64,000 nt of DNA from the NCBI GenBank assembly GCA_030280995.1, contig JASXTE010000017.1:11494498-11558497 (forward strand), given 5' to 3'. The DNA comes from Hemileia vastatrix (lineage: Eukaryota > Basidiomycota > Pucciniomycetes > Pucciniales > Zaghouaniaceae). Positions within the stretch are counted from its first letter, which is position 1. Every line of letters begins with the position of its first letter. Shown one piece after another: positions 47,301-56,805 of the stretch. The translations under genes and the position numbers were made by a program. Below the pieces are notes generated by a model. That model worked only from the letters and a program-made list of their open reading frames with translations. It had not been told where the DNA came from and searched no databases.

Positions 47301-50170
47301 GGAAAAGTTTTAATTAATTCCAAAATATTATCTTTCTCAGTTTCACTTATCTGAGTGCCAAATGATGCTTTTGAAATTTCTGTTTCCAGAAGTTCCAACT
47401 CATTGGATTCTCTTCCTTTAGACGGGGAATTTGTTACTGACTCAATGTGTAAGACTGTGTTAAAAGAATTTATTTTAAATTTCCTTTTACCATTCATGCC
47501 AATTGTAAAATTGTTATTAGCAGGGTCTAATTTTACACCAAATTTAGTCAGAATATCATTTCCAATGATAAAACAGTTACTACAATTTGTATTATCCATT
47601 ACTACAAAGTCACAAGTTACCCTTACATAACCATGTTGGTGTTTAAAGAAAACAGCAGCTTTGTATTTACCAATGGGGTGTAGTACTGATCCAAAACCTC
47701 TCCAATTTTTATTCTGAAGTGGTTCAAGCTTAAACTTATATTCACTATCAATTTTCTGTAATGTATTAGTGGAAACAACTGAACCAGCAGCTCCTGTGTC
47801 TAATACTATATTAACATTTTCACCAGAAATGATAGCTGGAACCGTGATAGGTGTCATTCTAAAGTTATCAGCTTGTATATCCTTAATGATTTCAGCATCC
47901 TCAAAATTCATTAAAGATTCATTTGAGTCCATATTTAATATTGGATTTTCAAAGATGGACAAATCATCTTCCAACATACAGACTTCCTTTTCATCACTAT
48001 ATGAGATATTGCTGTCATAATCACTTGATTCTTTACTTTTTTCAGTTTCAGTTTCAGATTCACGTTGATTTTCAACAATATTTATGTTTTTCTCACATTT
48101 GTGACCTTTTACCCAAGGTTTGTTACACTTATAACAAGTATTTGTTTCATACTTTTTAGGTACTACAGGTGCAGTAGGTTTTTTCTGCTTCTCCTGAAGT
48201 GATTTTGAATTCTGAGTTTTTACAGGTTCAACATTTTGCTTATAAGTGGAATACCTTGATTCATACTTATGGTTTAATAATATTTCATTGCAAATATTAA
48301 TAAAGTCAGAATATTCAGTAACATTTAATGTTCTAGCTACAACAATGTCTCTGACAGATATAGGTAATTTGTATATTATCTTATCTTTCCATAAGTTAAA
48401 ATCCATATGAGGCTCAATGGCTTTTAATATTTTGTTTAAATTCATTAAAAATACCATAGGTTTGTCACCATTCAACAGATTATACCTAGTCTTCTCATAC
48501 AGTCTCTGCTGAGTAAGCCTGAATTTAGAACCTCCAAATTGTTTTTCAATAAGTTGTTTCCATTCAGCCCAAGAGTAGTCTCTACCCTCACTTAAGACAG
48601 CTTCAAACCATAATAAAGCAACATCCTTAAATAAAGAAATTAATTTTGATGTTATCTCTTCATCTGGTAACTTATATGAGAATTTCAAGTTGTCAATTCT
48701 CTGAATAAAATGTTGCCAATCAGAGCTGGCTTCCCCATCATAAGTTGGGTACTGATCTATTTTAGGCCAGTTCTTCTGATTGGATTTTATCTCACTAATC
48801 TTAGGTAAATTCAACAACTCATTTACTTTTGATAAATGGTCTTGTATTTCTTCCTGCACGGATTTGTGACTTACATTTTCAGATTTGACACTACCACCAG
48901 ATGGTTTTAATTGTGGTGGTACAGGGAAGGAATGAGATTCACTTTTGCCAATGAAAGGATTATTATTATATTGATTATACTTATGATTATCCTGGTTCAT
49001 TAGTAGATTGGCAGTTTCAATCTCAACTTTAGTTAATCTTTGTAGCAGCTCAGAGACACTTTGATTTGTCTGTGCAAAAGATAACTTTGTTCTTGATTCA
49101 GTTTTTAATAAGTGTGTTTCATATAATTTTTCTAACTCACAAAATTTGTTTGAAAGGTCATTATATTTATTACTCAATGAATCATATTTAAGAGTTAGAG
49201 ACAAATGTTCTTTCTCTAATTCTTTATTACGTGTTGCTAATTGAGAAATGTTCAATGTTAAGGATGAAATTGTATCACTAGTGAGTTTAACTGTCTGTTC
49301 CTCACAATCAGTCATTCTATTCCACAATGCTGAAACAATTCTATGGACAGTTGGATTATTGTTAAAATATTCCATGTCCTCCTTTTCAATTCTCTCACTC
49401 TCCTGTGAACTTCTCATCTCACTAGTAGGTGGTTGCAACTGAGGATTAACTGTATTATCATTGTATATAGTACTGTTATTATGGACAAAAGACAAGTCAG
49501 GTGTATCTACTCTCAAACCTAAATTTCTTAAATCCTCCTCTATTTTTTGTACAGATTTAACATCAATAGAATTACCTATATTGTAATTATCAGTATTATG
49601 TCTAATCTGAGAGGGTAAGTTACTTACCAAGGGATGGTTGCCAGTCCTGATTTTTGGCGCTTTTTTCCCTTGTAAGGGTGAGCTGAGGAAGTCAGATGAG
49701 GGGGCGGATCCCTGTTGCAACTGTGGCTTGTCCACTGTTGGTGAAACCAGTCCCATTTCCATTTGTCTACCAGGATTTTCTCCTGGGAGTGAGTGGACCC
49801 TCCTTGGGTAGGGGGTTGCTGATTTGATTGACTGGGCTGGCCTCCCTTTAATTCTGCCATTGCCTGATTCATCTGCTGAAATCCTACCTTGCAATTGTTT
49901 TGCAACTGCTCTACTTCTTTGAACATGAGAGATTTTGATTCCTCTAGCTTCAGAACCTGTTTGGCCAGGTGGGACAGTTGATCCTGAAGAGGAGGAGACG
50001 TCTTTTTGATAGTTATCTTTTTTAAGAGGGCGTCCTTTTCCTCTATACTCATGCTTTCTGGCTGGGGGTACTGTTGTCCCTCCATGGTGATGTCCTGGAA
50101 AGTTTTTATTAGCTTTAGACCTGGTATTATAAGCAGGCTGTTCACTTACACTATCCTGAGGAGCACTCAT
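44303..50170 (-). CDS. Ty3-type gag-pol polyprotein, 1955 aa, intact
   Basis: A single frame from ATG 50170 to the stop at 44303. Residues 1-185 are a basic, Pro/Ser/Gly-rich leader. About 285-375 is a long coiled coil. About 465-640 is the retrotransposon gag core (TYDGEASSDWQHFIQRI). The zinc knuckle is C679-C682-H690-C692 and the aspartic protease LDTGAAGS is at 791. Reverse transcriptase runs about 995-1170 with YIDD at 1145-1148. RNase H has TDAS near 1294 and D1364. The integrase HHCC is at 1534/1538/1564/1567 and its catalytic triad is D1597, D1659, E1695 (DD35E). A C-terminal chromodomain-like module is at 1902-1955. All catalytic residues are present, so autonomous movement is plausible. 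Fused gag-pol without a frameshift resembles Tf1-type elements. Confidence 0.97.
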   Translation of the reverse strand: MSAPQDSVSEQPAYNTRSKANKNFPGHHHGGTTVPPARKHEYRGKGRPLKKDNYQKDVSSSSGSTVPPGQTGSEARGIKISHVQRSRAVAKQLQGRISADESGNGRIKGRPAQSIKSATPYPRRVHSLPGENPGRQMEMGLVSPTVDKPQLQQGSAPSSDFLSSPLQGKKAPKIRTGNHPLVSNLPSQIRHNTDNYNIGNSIDVKSVQKIEEDLRNLGLRVDTPDLSFVHNNSTIYNDNTVNPQLQPPTSEMRSSQESERIEKEDMEYFNNNPTVHRIVSALWNRMTDCEEQTVKLTSDTISSLTLNISQLATRNKELEKEHLSLTLKYDSLSNKYNDLSNKFCELEKLYETHLLKTESRTKLSFAQTNQSVSELLQRLTKVEIETANLLMNQDNHKYNQYNNNPFIGKSESHSFPVPPQLKPSGGSVKSENVSHKSVQEEIQDHLSKVNELLNLPKISEIKSNQKNWPKIDQYPTYDGEASSDWQHFIQRIDNLKFSYKLPDEEITSKLISLFKDVALLWFEAVLSEGRDYSWAEWKQLIEKQFGGSKFRLTQQRLYEKTRYNLLNGDKPMVFLMNLNKILKAIEPHMDFNLWKDKIIYKLPISVRDIVVARTLNVTEYSDFINICNEILLNHKYESRYSTYKQNVEPVKTQNSKSLQEKQKKPTAPVVPKKYETNTCYKCNKPWVKGHKCEKNINIVENQRESETETEKSKESSDYDSNISYSDEKEVCMLEDDLSIFENPILNMDSNESLMNFEDAEIIKDIQADNFRMTPITVPAIISGENVNIVLDTGAAGSVVSTNTLQKIDSEYKFKLEPLQNKNWRGFGSVLHPIGKYKAAVFFKHQHGYVRVTCDFVVMDNTNCSNCFIIGNDILTKFGVKLDPANNNFTIGMNGKRKFKINSFNTVLHIESVTNSPSKGRESNELELLETEISKASFGTQISETEKDNILELIKTFPMAFAHGTNELGLVKDHEMKISLTCDMDNIPASLKKKPYPASPMKRKDIEDNIKMLLKMNILEKVETTPKYCVISPVLISYEQDKARLCGDYRALNTFTVDDIYPLPRIASIHATLKGAKYISCLDGNKGYHQIPVEKNSQNFLLITTHMGIYKYVRMPFGPKNAPSVFQKLMDITFHNEMIEGWLMVYIDDIIVFSKTFDEHLIHLRKVFQKMDEIKMTLALKKCKFGFESLKVLGHIVSGLQICVDQNKVAAIKNIGIPQNVKDVQSFLGMCGYYRQYIKNYQSIAAPLTTLIKKSEAFIWNNERQQAFNKLKECLMTAPILILPDFQLPFVLYTDASFIGLGAALHQKQLIEGKMSEVVICYISRTLRSGELKYGATQLECLAVVWALEKLHYYLEDQKFELITDCSAVKSLLNMKTPNRHMFRWQLAVQEYRGRMTITHRAGTLHSNVDLLSRVPLPNNDDNPAYVPESEIINIYGIYIVDLEDEFMQSILDNYNSDPDLSKLTTILNDPSNASMNVLIKTLPNKYKEALEKGKFSIEDGFIYYRKKLSNVIVIPPSMKELMLSICHDDILAGHFDYHKTLTRVKNTAWWINMSEDVQKYVETCDSCQKSKRLTGKRAGLLQQIEQPKAPWEIINMDFVTGLPIAGHKSYNSCWVIVDRFTKMCKFIPTHKEVSAKDLAFLWWTQMLNTAGFPKAIVSDRDPKFTSEFWTSLMDVSGCQLKLSTAHHPQTDGLAERMIQTLEDMIRRYCAFGLNFKDNDKFTHDWVTLIPGLEFAYNSTVHSVTGKKPFELWLGYVPNTPAKTLNKLPRLDIHPGTKSFLQMQELCRKHAQECINKAFEYEKKRWDKAHKEQMFKEGDEVLISTLHFNLNGNVKLKDPFIGPFVVKKMVGNNAVEVILYAPYDRKHPVFPISLIKPYHSNDTALFPRRSGRHKQQPEEIVEKAEIEKILKKRHLTKEKGVEYLLRFKNKSSEYDQWIPENEISDLKNLLKKFKSK
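49624..50145 (-). CDS. Overlapping second frame at the start of gag, 173 aa
   Basis: An alternative frame on the same strand, open from 50145 to 49624 inside gag-pol residues 9-182. It begins 25 nt after the main ATG; a further ATG about 20 codons in opens MEGQQYPQPESMSIEEKD. It encodes heptad-like sequence (QLSHLAKQVLKLEESKSLMFKEVEQLQNN) followed by a Gln/Ser/Pro-rich stretch, which looks more like a gag N-terminus than does the main frame here. The interval is visibly more GC-rich than the rest of the element. Whether it is translated is unknown. Confidence 0.4.
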   Translation of the reverse strand: MNSLLIIPGLKLIKTFQDITMEGQQYPQPESMSIEEKDALLKKITIKKTSPPLQDQLSHLAKQVLKLEESKSLMFKEVEQLQNNCKVGFQQMNQAMAELKGGQPSQSNQQPPTQGGSTHSQEKILVDKWKWDWFHQQWTSHSCNRDPPPHLTSSAHPYKGKKRQKSGLATIPW

Positions 50171-50666
50171 ATTGTTCAGAATAACAATATTTTACGTCTA
50201 CAAAAGGAAAAAACTCTGTGGAATTAGTAGACAAATAATATTAGCAATTATATTACTAATAAAAAAGCAATGGAGCTTACCCTGAATTTATATCTTTATT
50301 TATTTAAATAAAATGTAAGAAAAATTCGAAAAAATCTGTTAAAAATATAATAATAAGTTTAACTAGACCTCTATAAGGGTGAATAATTAGCTTACTAAGC
50401 TTTAGCCAAATACCAATTTAATTGGGTGTTATATTGGTGTCCAAATACCAAGTGAAATTGGGTTTATATTGGGTACAGTTACTACTGTAAATATCTAATT
50501 TTTATAATAAAAAATTAGTACAATTATTATAAGGGTTCTTTTCCGCAATCAATGAGCTATGATGACCCACTAATATGCCGCAGACCCAAATATTTGGTTA
50601 ATTTTGAGTTGTACTAAGGTAAAAATCACGTCCCAAGGCTTATACTAAATAATAAGTAAAATATAA

Positions 50667-50679
50667 GGAAAGACCCCCA
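50667..50679 (-). other. Candidate primer-binding site of the intact Ty3 element
   Basis: Reads TGGGGGTCTTTCC on minus, starting two bases inside the 5' LTR; TGG fits the CCA end of a tRNA. The tRNA was not identified. Between it and gag (50171-50666) lies an AT-rich leader with a ~36-bp duplication near 50404-50476. Confidence 0.55.
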
Positions 50680-50681
50680 AT

Positions 50682-51840
50682 TGCCAGTATAGTCTAGTAT
50701 ATAAGTATGATATAATAGTGTTATTTTATGGTCCTACTACTTATTAATAAATGATTTAGTGATTAAACCTCAGGGGAAGACTAATAGAATAGTTATACTC
50801 AAATAAAACTCACAATACTTGGATTTAAATGCGTGCTAGTGGTGGAAAATAGAAGAATAAAATATAGTTATAGCTATTATAAAGATAATATCAATTTAAA
50901 AGGGCTTTATAATATATTTCTGAATGTTAATAATTGTAGTGTAGTAATTGAATGATGATAATAAACCGTCAAAATCCCTCCTTACTTATACCCAAATCCA
51001 CTGGAGTGCACAGACCTTCAATCCAGATGATGTCACTGCTATCCCCGGCAATTACAGCACTGTGAGGGCCCATCACCTCCCCATGGCGTCCACTTCAAGC
51101 AGTTTCAACACCCAGACCTCCAGTAAGGACCCTCCATCACTATTAATAATAACACAGAGTCATACCATAAATAGAAATCCCAGATAAAAGCGGATACCAT
51201 AAAGAAACAGGTAAAATAAATGATCAAAAAGAGATTTAATGAAACTAAAAGTATATAAAGGAAACAAATAAAATGTCCAAGCCCCCAATAACATCCCCAA
51301 GCATCCACATTAACCCAAAAACATATTTCCAACCCATAAATCCGTGAATAACCATCCAAGGAAGTAATTTTAGTTGTCCAAACTGGGTGTATGCGCCTGA
51401 TATAGGTGTCTATGCTTCTGTAGGCGTTGTGAATCCACTGATTTCGTCCATATGACCTAAAATAAGCAGAAAAACAAAGGTTATAGGATATTAAGGGGCT
51501 AAAACCCACTTATATACCTAAATATACATAATATACTGCATATTTCACTGAATATGAGATTTATGTATACATATAAGCTTATGTATGTCAATAATTACTT
51601 CATATCACTTAAGATAAGTATATTATGACTCCATTAACACCTTAATAAGTATTATTAGGCCATGGATAAGCTATTTAAACTATTATAAATTATATAATAG
51701 AATAATAATTATATATATATATAATAAAATAATATATATTATTATTTTAACCTTATTTTTAAGATATAAGCTTAATCTAATTAAGGTTATCTTATTTTAA
51801 GCATAAGAAATACTCAGTCCTAAGGATATTTAGGCTGACA
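50682..51840 (-). repeat. 5' LTR of the intact Ty3 element, 1159 bp
   Basis: The partner of 43009-44185; followed outside by the CCCTC duplication (51841-51845). It should contain the promoter, transcribed leftward. Confidence 0.95.
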
Positions 51841-51879
51841 CCCTCCCTGTCTTTTTTTCACCTCCATGTCAGAATCTTT

Positions 51880-53012
51880 TGGAAACTATCTTCTCCTCTA
51901 TCCATGACATTTGTAAAATACAATACACAATTCAATGTTACTGTTGTGATGCAAGATCTGAAAGGTGAATCTCTTCATGATATAAATCAAAAACATATGT
52001 GTGCAGTACATGAAAATTCATTATGTCAATGGTTGAAGCTGCATGAAACCACAAAGTCTGTAGTCACTGGTCCAAACACCTACCTCAAATGAGGAAGCCC
52101 CTTCAAACTCAATGAAGAACAACAAGCCTTCATCCTAGAGATGGTGGAGAAAGATCCATCAAGGTATTAAGAAAAAATGCAAGTAGCCCTGAAGACAGAA
52201 TTTAGTGTAAGTGTGTGCCAAACAACTATTTATCATGAATTGTTAGAAAGACTCCATCTGAGCAAGGAAACAATGAAAAAAAATTACCCTGCTCAGGACC
52301 CATTTACAAGGGAAAAATATTACACTACTCTTGCAAATATTGTTCCATCTTATTTATTTTTCACTAGTATGTCTTTTTTTTACTGCCTAATTTTTTTCTC
52401 ACTACTTGACTCTGCTCTTCTTTTTTCATACAGATGAGTGTGGCATCACACAGCAAGTAGAAGCACACAAAGAGGGTTGGGCTCAATAAAATAAGCATAC
52501 AAAGATGACTTCTCAGGGAAAAGGAAATATCTGCTCCAATGTAATACCAGATGTCTAATTTTCAGAGTTGGTTGCCTGCATGGCCAAGCAAGAGACTGTC
52601 TCCTGTGTCTACTCTGATTTTTTTTAGAACAAATAATTGTATGTTATCATGTTTGTCTAACCAATATAAAATTATTTTTAAAAACTCTCTTTAAAATCTG
52701 CAGGTGCCAATGATGAGTCCTTATCCTGCTTTAAATAGTGCATTATTTCTTGATAATACATCTTTTCACCATGGAGGTAGAATAGCAGAAATAATAGGAC
52801 AGTGTGGGTGTAAGAATTTTTACCTAAAAGCTAACTCTCCTGATTATAATCCCATAGAAATGTGTTTCTCTACTTATAAGAGCAAGATCAATTATTACAT
52901 TAAAGAATCAGAAGTTCCTCTAGATGAGGACCTTATACATTTGTGGGTTAGATTACTGTTCACAAAATTCTTTATCAAAAATTTATTTAAAGCAACTGGC
53001 TACATACACTGA
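51880..53012 (+). pseudogene. Tc1-like (DD34E) transposase, decayed
   Basis: Opens near 51904 with a helix-turn-helix region (HDINQKHMCAVHENSLCQWLKL ... TKSVVTGP), has a stop at 52090, and continues (KLNEEQQAFILEMVEKDPSRY ... LKTEFSVSVCQTTIYHELLERLHL). An intron is likely from GTATGT at 52367 to CATACAG at 52433. After it the expected first catalytic Asp reads Asn (NECGI) if spliced this way. A second intron ends at CTGCAG near 52703. The last exon holds ALFLDNTSFHHGG and SPDYNPIEMCF, with 34 residues between the Asp and Glu, as in Tc1-like DD34E enzymes, and ends at 53012. At least three stops make it inactive. It lies between the inverted arms and converges with the minus-strand gene at 53220-54880. 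Confidence 0.82.
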
Positions 53013-53219
53013 ATATATTGATGAAATAGATTAGGGTTCAAATCCATTTCAACTATAAAATCTATTGGGAATAAAAACATAGTCAATTATTAATTTAAAT
53101 TAAAGTTCTCAGTTGAATTATACATTATTTAATATCAGTGTGAAAAATACAACCAACATCATTATTTGATAGTTTTCAATTGAAGGATAAAAATTATTAA
53201 TGTGGTCCCATTTGTGCTT

Positions 53220-54880
53220 CTGATTGAAGTCTTAAATGAGTTCAATAACTTTTTTTATTTTCACACATGAGCATTGGTAAAGGCTTCAGGAAGACTTAAT
53301 TCAACTGATTCTTCAGAAGTAAAGTCCTTTAATAGGCTTCAGTGGATGAGACACAACTTAATCAAGACCTCATGTATCTTTTCATCATATGAATAAAAAT
53401 TTGAATACCTCAGAAACTCAACTATTGTTTCATTGTATTCTGAAGTGTCACAATAAGAAGATGAAGTATTTTGAGCCCTTTTATTTGAGGGGGTAAATTT
53501 GAGCATAAAATATTCCCTAAAATAGCAGCCAAAGTTTTAAATAATGTTGTAGTTGTTCCAGATGGGAGTTTAAAAGTCTGTATTTGAGAAAATGGACCCA
53601 TTTGATTTTGATTCTCTAATAAGAAAATTGGAAGTCTTAGATGGAATGAGTAGAGAAACCTCTTGGGGATTCACATACTGACAATAAAAATATATATTTC
53701 ATTTAATTTTTAAAAAAAGAATCTTACTTAATATAGCTCAAGCCCACATATCAGCAAGAGATGGGGTAATAATAAAGAATCCATGAGTGTTTGATGAGTT
53801 AAAACAGAAGTATACATCTGATAAATTGGTGAGATCTTTACAGAGTGGGTGTGAATATTCAATAAATTTCACAAAGTCAAAATGCACAGCATTTAATTCT
53901 ACAACAATTCACTGCAAAAAATCAAGTGGCACCTTCTAGAAGGTGCCTATCCCTATATTCAGTCTTGATTTAGGAGTAAATTTGATTTGATATTGCACAA
54001 GCTAGTGTGCTCATTGTTCAGTGCACAGTCTTTCCAGAAGAATTAAAGCTGAGCTGAAATTGAGTTAAATAAAAAATATGGATTGGCACCTGCTATCAGG
54101 TGCCCATGTTTTTTTTTCAGGTGAGTCTAATCTCAGAACTTTCAGAGAAATCATAATCTGAAGAAGACAAGGAGGTATACCAGAAGTTATCAGAGATTTT
54201 TTGCTTCTAAAATGAATTAGAAAAAAAAATAATATGCGAGTGAGTAAAATAAAATTAGTAAAGAGAAGTCATAAAATACTTACCTGAACAGTATATTTAG
54301 GATTTTTTTGTTCAACACAATGGACTATTTTTCAGTCTTCAGAAGAAGTTTCAGTCACATCAAGAAACTTTTTGAAAATTTATTGCATCTCCCAATGCCT
54401 TTTTTTTTCCAGAAAAGGTATACCCATGTGAACTTGGTACAAACTAACTACATGCACCTAATTGCACTTGCTTTTTGACAAATTTATCATACATATAACC
54501 TTATTCATCAAGAATTTTATCAATAGAGTGTTACTTGAAACTTCAAAGATAGAAGTTTAACAAACCCAAAAGAATTTTTAGCTTTTCATGTTGTGATGTA
54601 TTATGAGTGTATTAATGATTTGAATTTTTGTCCTTCTTTTTGGTATGAGACTTCTTCCTGCTATTTTTTTTTTGGTAAATAAAAATGAACTCAACATGAA
54701 ATAAAGTTTTCCTAAGGAAGGAGTCTTCTGATTGAGTAAAAATGGAATCTTAAGAGTCATTAGCTGAATTTTGAGATTTTTTATCATTAGAATCAGAAAT
54801 ATTGCCAGGATTATTGAAAGAATAGCCCGAAGGACATGGCTATAATTTTGGTGAGCATAAAATGATGTTCCAACACATTT
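53220..54880 (-). pseudogene. Unrecognised second gene of the Tc1-like element, decayed
   Basis: Minus-strand coding traces. About 54830-54600 is Ser/Asn/Lys-rich (NNPGNISDSNDKKSQNSANDS). About 53500-53262 encodes VEFLRYSNFYSYDEKIHEVLIKLCLIH, a TGA where Trp is likely, then SLLKDFTSEESVELSLPEAF. The latter resembles a SAM-like helical module I associate with other basidiomycete repeat proteins; this is a weak family call. MITE-3 A (53928-54104) lies between the two traces. The gene is convergent with the transposase, as expected of a second gene of the same transposon. Confidence 0.4.
53928..54104. mobile_element. MITE-3 copy A, ends are 20-bp palindromes
   Basis: The left end GGCACCTTCTAGAAGGTGCC (53928-53947) is a perfect 20-bp palindrome; the right end GGCACCTGCTATCAGGTGCC (54085-54104) is nearly so. 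The 177-bp interval matches 59768-59944 inverted, and similarity continues ~15-20 bp beyond both palindromes, so the true ends may lie slightly outside. No coding capacity. Confidence 0.82.
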
Positions 54881-56379
54881 TGTTAAGGATAAGAAAGATA
54901 GGCAGGGAAGGCAAAATAACATAGCTATAAAAAGAGTAAATAGAAAAATGCATTGTTAAACCAAAAATAAGATAAAAAAATTACTGAGAAATGGAACCTG
55001 AGGTGGATAAGAAAAAAAGACAGAGAGGAATAAGAAAGTGGCTAAAAATGGATTAACAAAAAAAATAAAAAAGGATAATTAAAAAAAGAAAAGAAAAAAA
55101 GACCTAATAGGGGGTGTCAGTTCTGGCAAATCCGCACTTAACTTAAGTGCGGATTTCAAACCAAATCAGCACTTACAAATCAGCACTTAAATTTTGAAAA
55201 AAAGGCACTTATTTCAAAAAAGGGTGTCAGTTATGACCTCAAATCAGCACTTTTTTCCCGTTTTTTTTCACAACCACATTTTGGCCACAAAACATCCCTT
55301 CCTTTCTTACCCCATCCCTGTCACATGTGACACACTGACCTTCCTCGCTACCTACCCATCAATCCTTGGCACACACCCCTTCCTGACATTTTCAATATTT
55401 TGACCAGGCATGTTTACATTCTTTTTTACTTATTTCTTCTACTTCTTAATCTTTTTTCTATGGGTGTCAGTTCTGACCTCAAATCAGCACTTTTTTTGTG
55501 ATTTTTTTTTCAAAACCACATGTTGGCCACATCATCCCTTTCTTTCCCATACCATTTTGTACTCTCCAAATGTCCTCTTTGTGTACTTCATTCACTTGGG
55601 TTGGTATTTTGGTTTGTCGCATATTCATTTTTTTTGGAATTTACGGTGATTTTTTTTTTTTTTGGATGGCTCATTGGTTTTCTTTCACCAGCTCAACATG
55701 AAATCGCATATTTTCTGAAATCACATATTTTGTCAGTGATTTTTTTTTTTTCATTCATCCCTCATATCCTTTTCCTATTCTCCTCCAACATCCCTCAAAC
55801 AATTTGGTTTCATTCATTTTGTCATCTCATCTCTCCAGGTAAGTCACTTTATTCTTTTTTTTTGATTTTTTGATTACTAATTATAATTTTTTTTTGTTTT
55901 TTTCTGTTTATTTTATTTTTTTTATCTAAATTTTTTTTGTAAGTGGTTATTTTGGATTTCAATGTTATAATTAACCTTTTTTTTCTCTCCCTCTTTACTT
56001 TCTTTTTTAGCTCCATCACCCTACTCTTCATCCCTCCTTGGCATGGTCATTATCCCCCCTTTCCCTTATTTCACTTTTTTTTGGCTCCATTTCATTGAAA
56101 CACATACATTGCACATTCTTTATGCATTTCACTTACTCCATATTCAATTTCCCCACAATTCCAACATCAATCTTTCTCACTCTATTTTTCCTACTTTTCA
56201 ATCAAGGTAAGTTTCATCTCCTTTTTTTCATGCCTATATGATATCTCATTCCTTTTATGAAAAGTTCATACTTAAATATATGTATGACTCTTATCTGGAT
56301 AACAGTGAACTTATAAAACTCCTTTTGATCTCATCTTCATTACCACTTTTCAAGTTTTTGTAAAATTTTGAAAATCAGA

Positions 56380-56715
56380 CTCGGAATTAGGGTTAGGTTT
56401 ATTCAAATTTAATGTTCTTTTTACTGAAGATTCTCCTGAAGGCTACCTTTCATTTCCCACAAACAGATTTGAATTTGATTCAGTGGTTGCTGAGATATTG
56501 ACCATTAAAGTTGAGCCTTTTTTTTCCCAATTTAAATTTTTATTTCATTTTTTTATGTAACAAATTAGGGTTAGGTTTATTTAAATCACATGTCCTTTAA
56601 CTGAATATTTTATTAAAGCATATCTTTTATTTCCCACAAACAGGTTTGAATTAGGTTCAGTGGTTGCTGAGATTTTGACCTTTGAAGTTGAGCCTTTTTT
56701 CCAAATTTCACTTGT
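56380..56715. repeat. ~180-bp tandem duplication inside Harbinger A
   Basis: Two units each contain 'aattagggttaggtttatt', 'tttcccacaaacag', 'ttcagtggttgctgagat' and 'gttgagcctttttt'. The inverse appears in at least two to three units at 63490-64000, so the duplication is a property of the family, not of this copy. Confidence 0.85.
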
Positions 56716-56805
56716 CTTATTTCACATTTTTATATTGCATATTTAGAGGATAAGGATTCTGAAACTCTTATATGATTATTATCTAGGCATTTCAATTATA
56801 TAGGC

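Larger units (their letters stand above)
43009..51840 (-). mobile_element. Intact Ty3-type LTR retrotransposon, probably recent
   Basis: 8,832 bp. LTRs start TGTCAG (TGCCAG in one) and end CTGACA, and are flanked by CCCTC at 43004-43008 and 51841-51845. The LTRs differ by one substitution (position 3) and one 18-bp indel, as far as I could compare. A 13-nt primer-binding candidate (TGGGGGTCTTTCC on minus, 50667-50679) sits two bases inside the 5' LTR, and a purine tract (GGGGTGAGGGAG) abuts the 3' LTR. The single gag-pol frame is uninterrupted. It sits in the left arm of the Tc1-like transposon. Confidence 0.96.

Noticed and set aside
51105..51509. Self-priming (Tf1-style) for the intact Ty3 element
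   Set aside because: I looked in the LTR for the complement of the sequence next to the LTR end and found only same-sense similarity, so a tRNA-type site is preferred.
53030..53045. GGGTTCAAATCC, a tRNA B-box-like sequence
   Set aside because: No A-box or cloverleaf upstream; it follows the transposase stop in AT-rich DNA.
54578..54922. 114-aa minus frame as a membrane protein
   Set aside because: It starts inside the inverted arm of the Tc1-like element; its hydrophobicity reflects T-rich codons.
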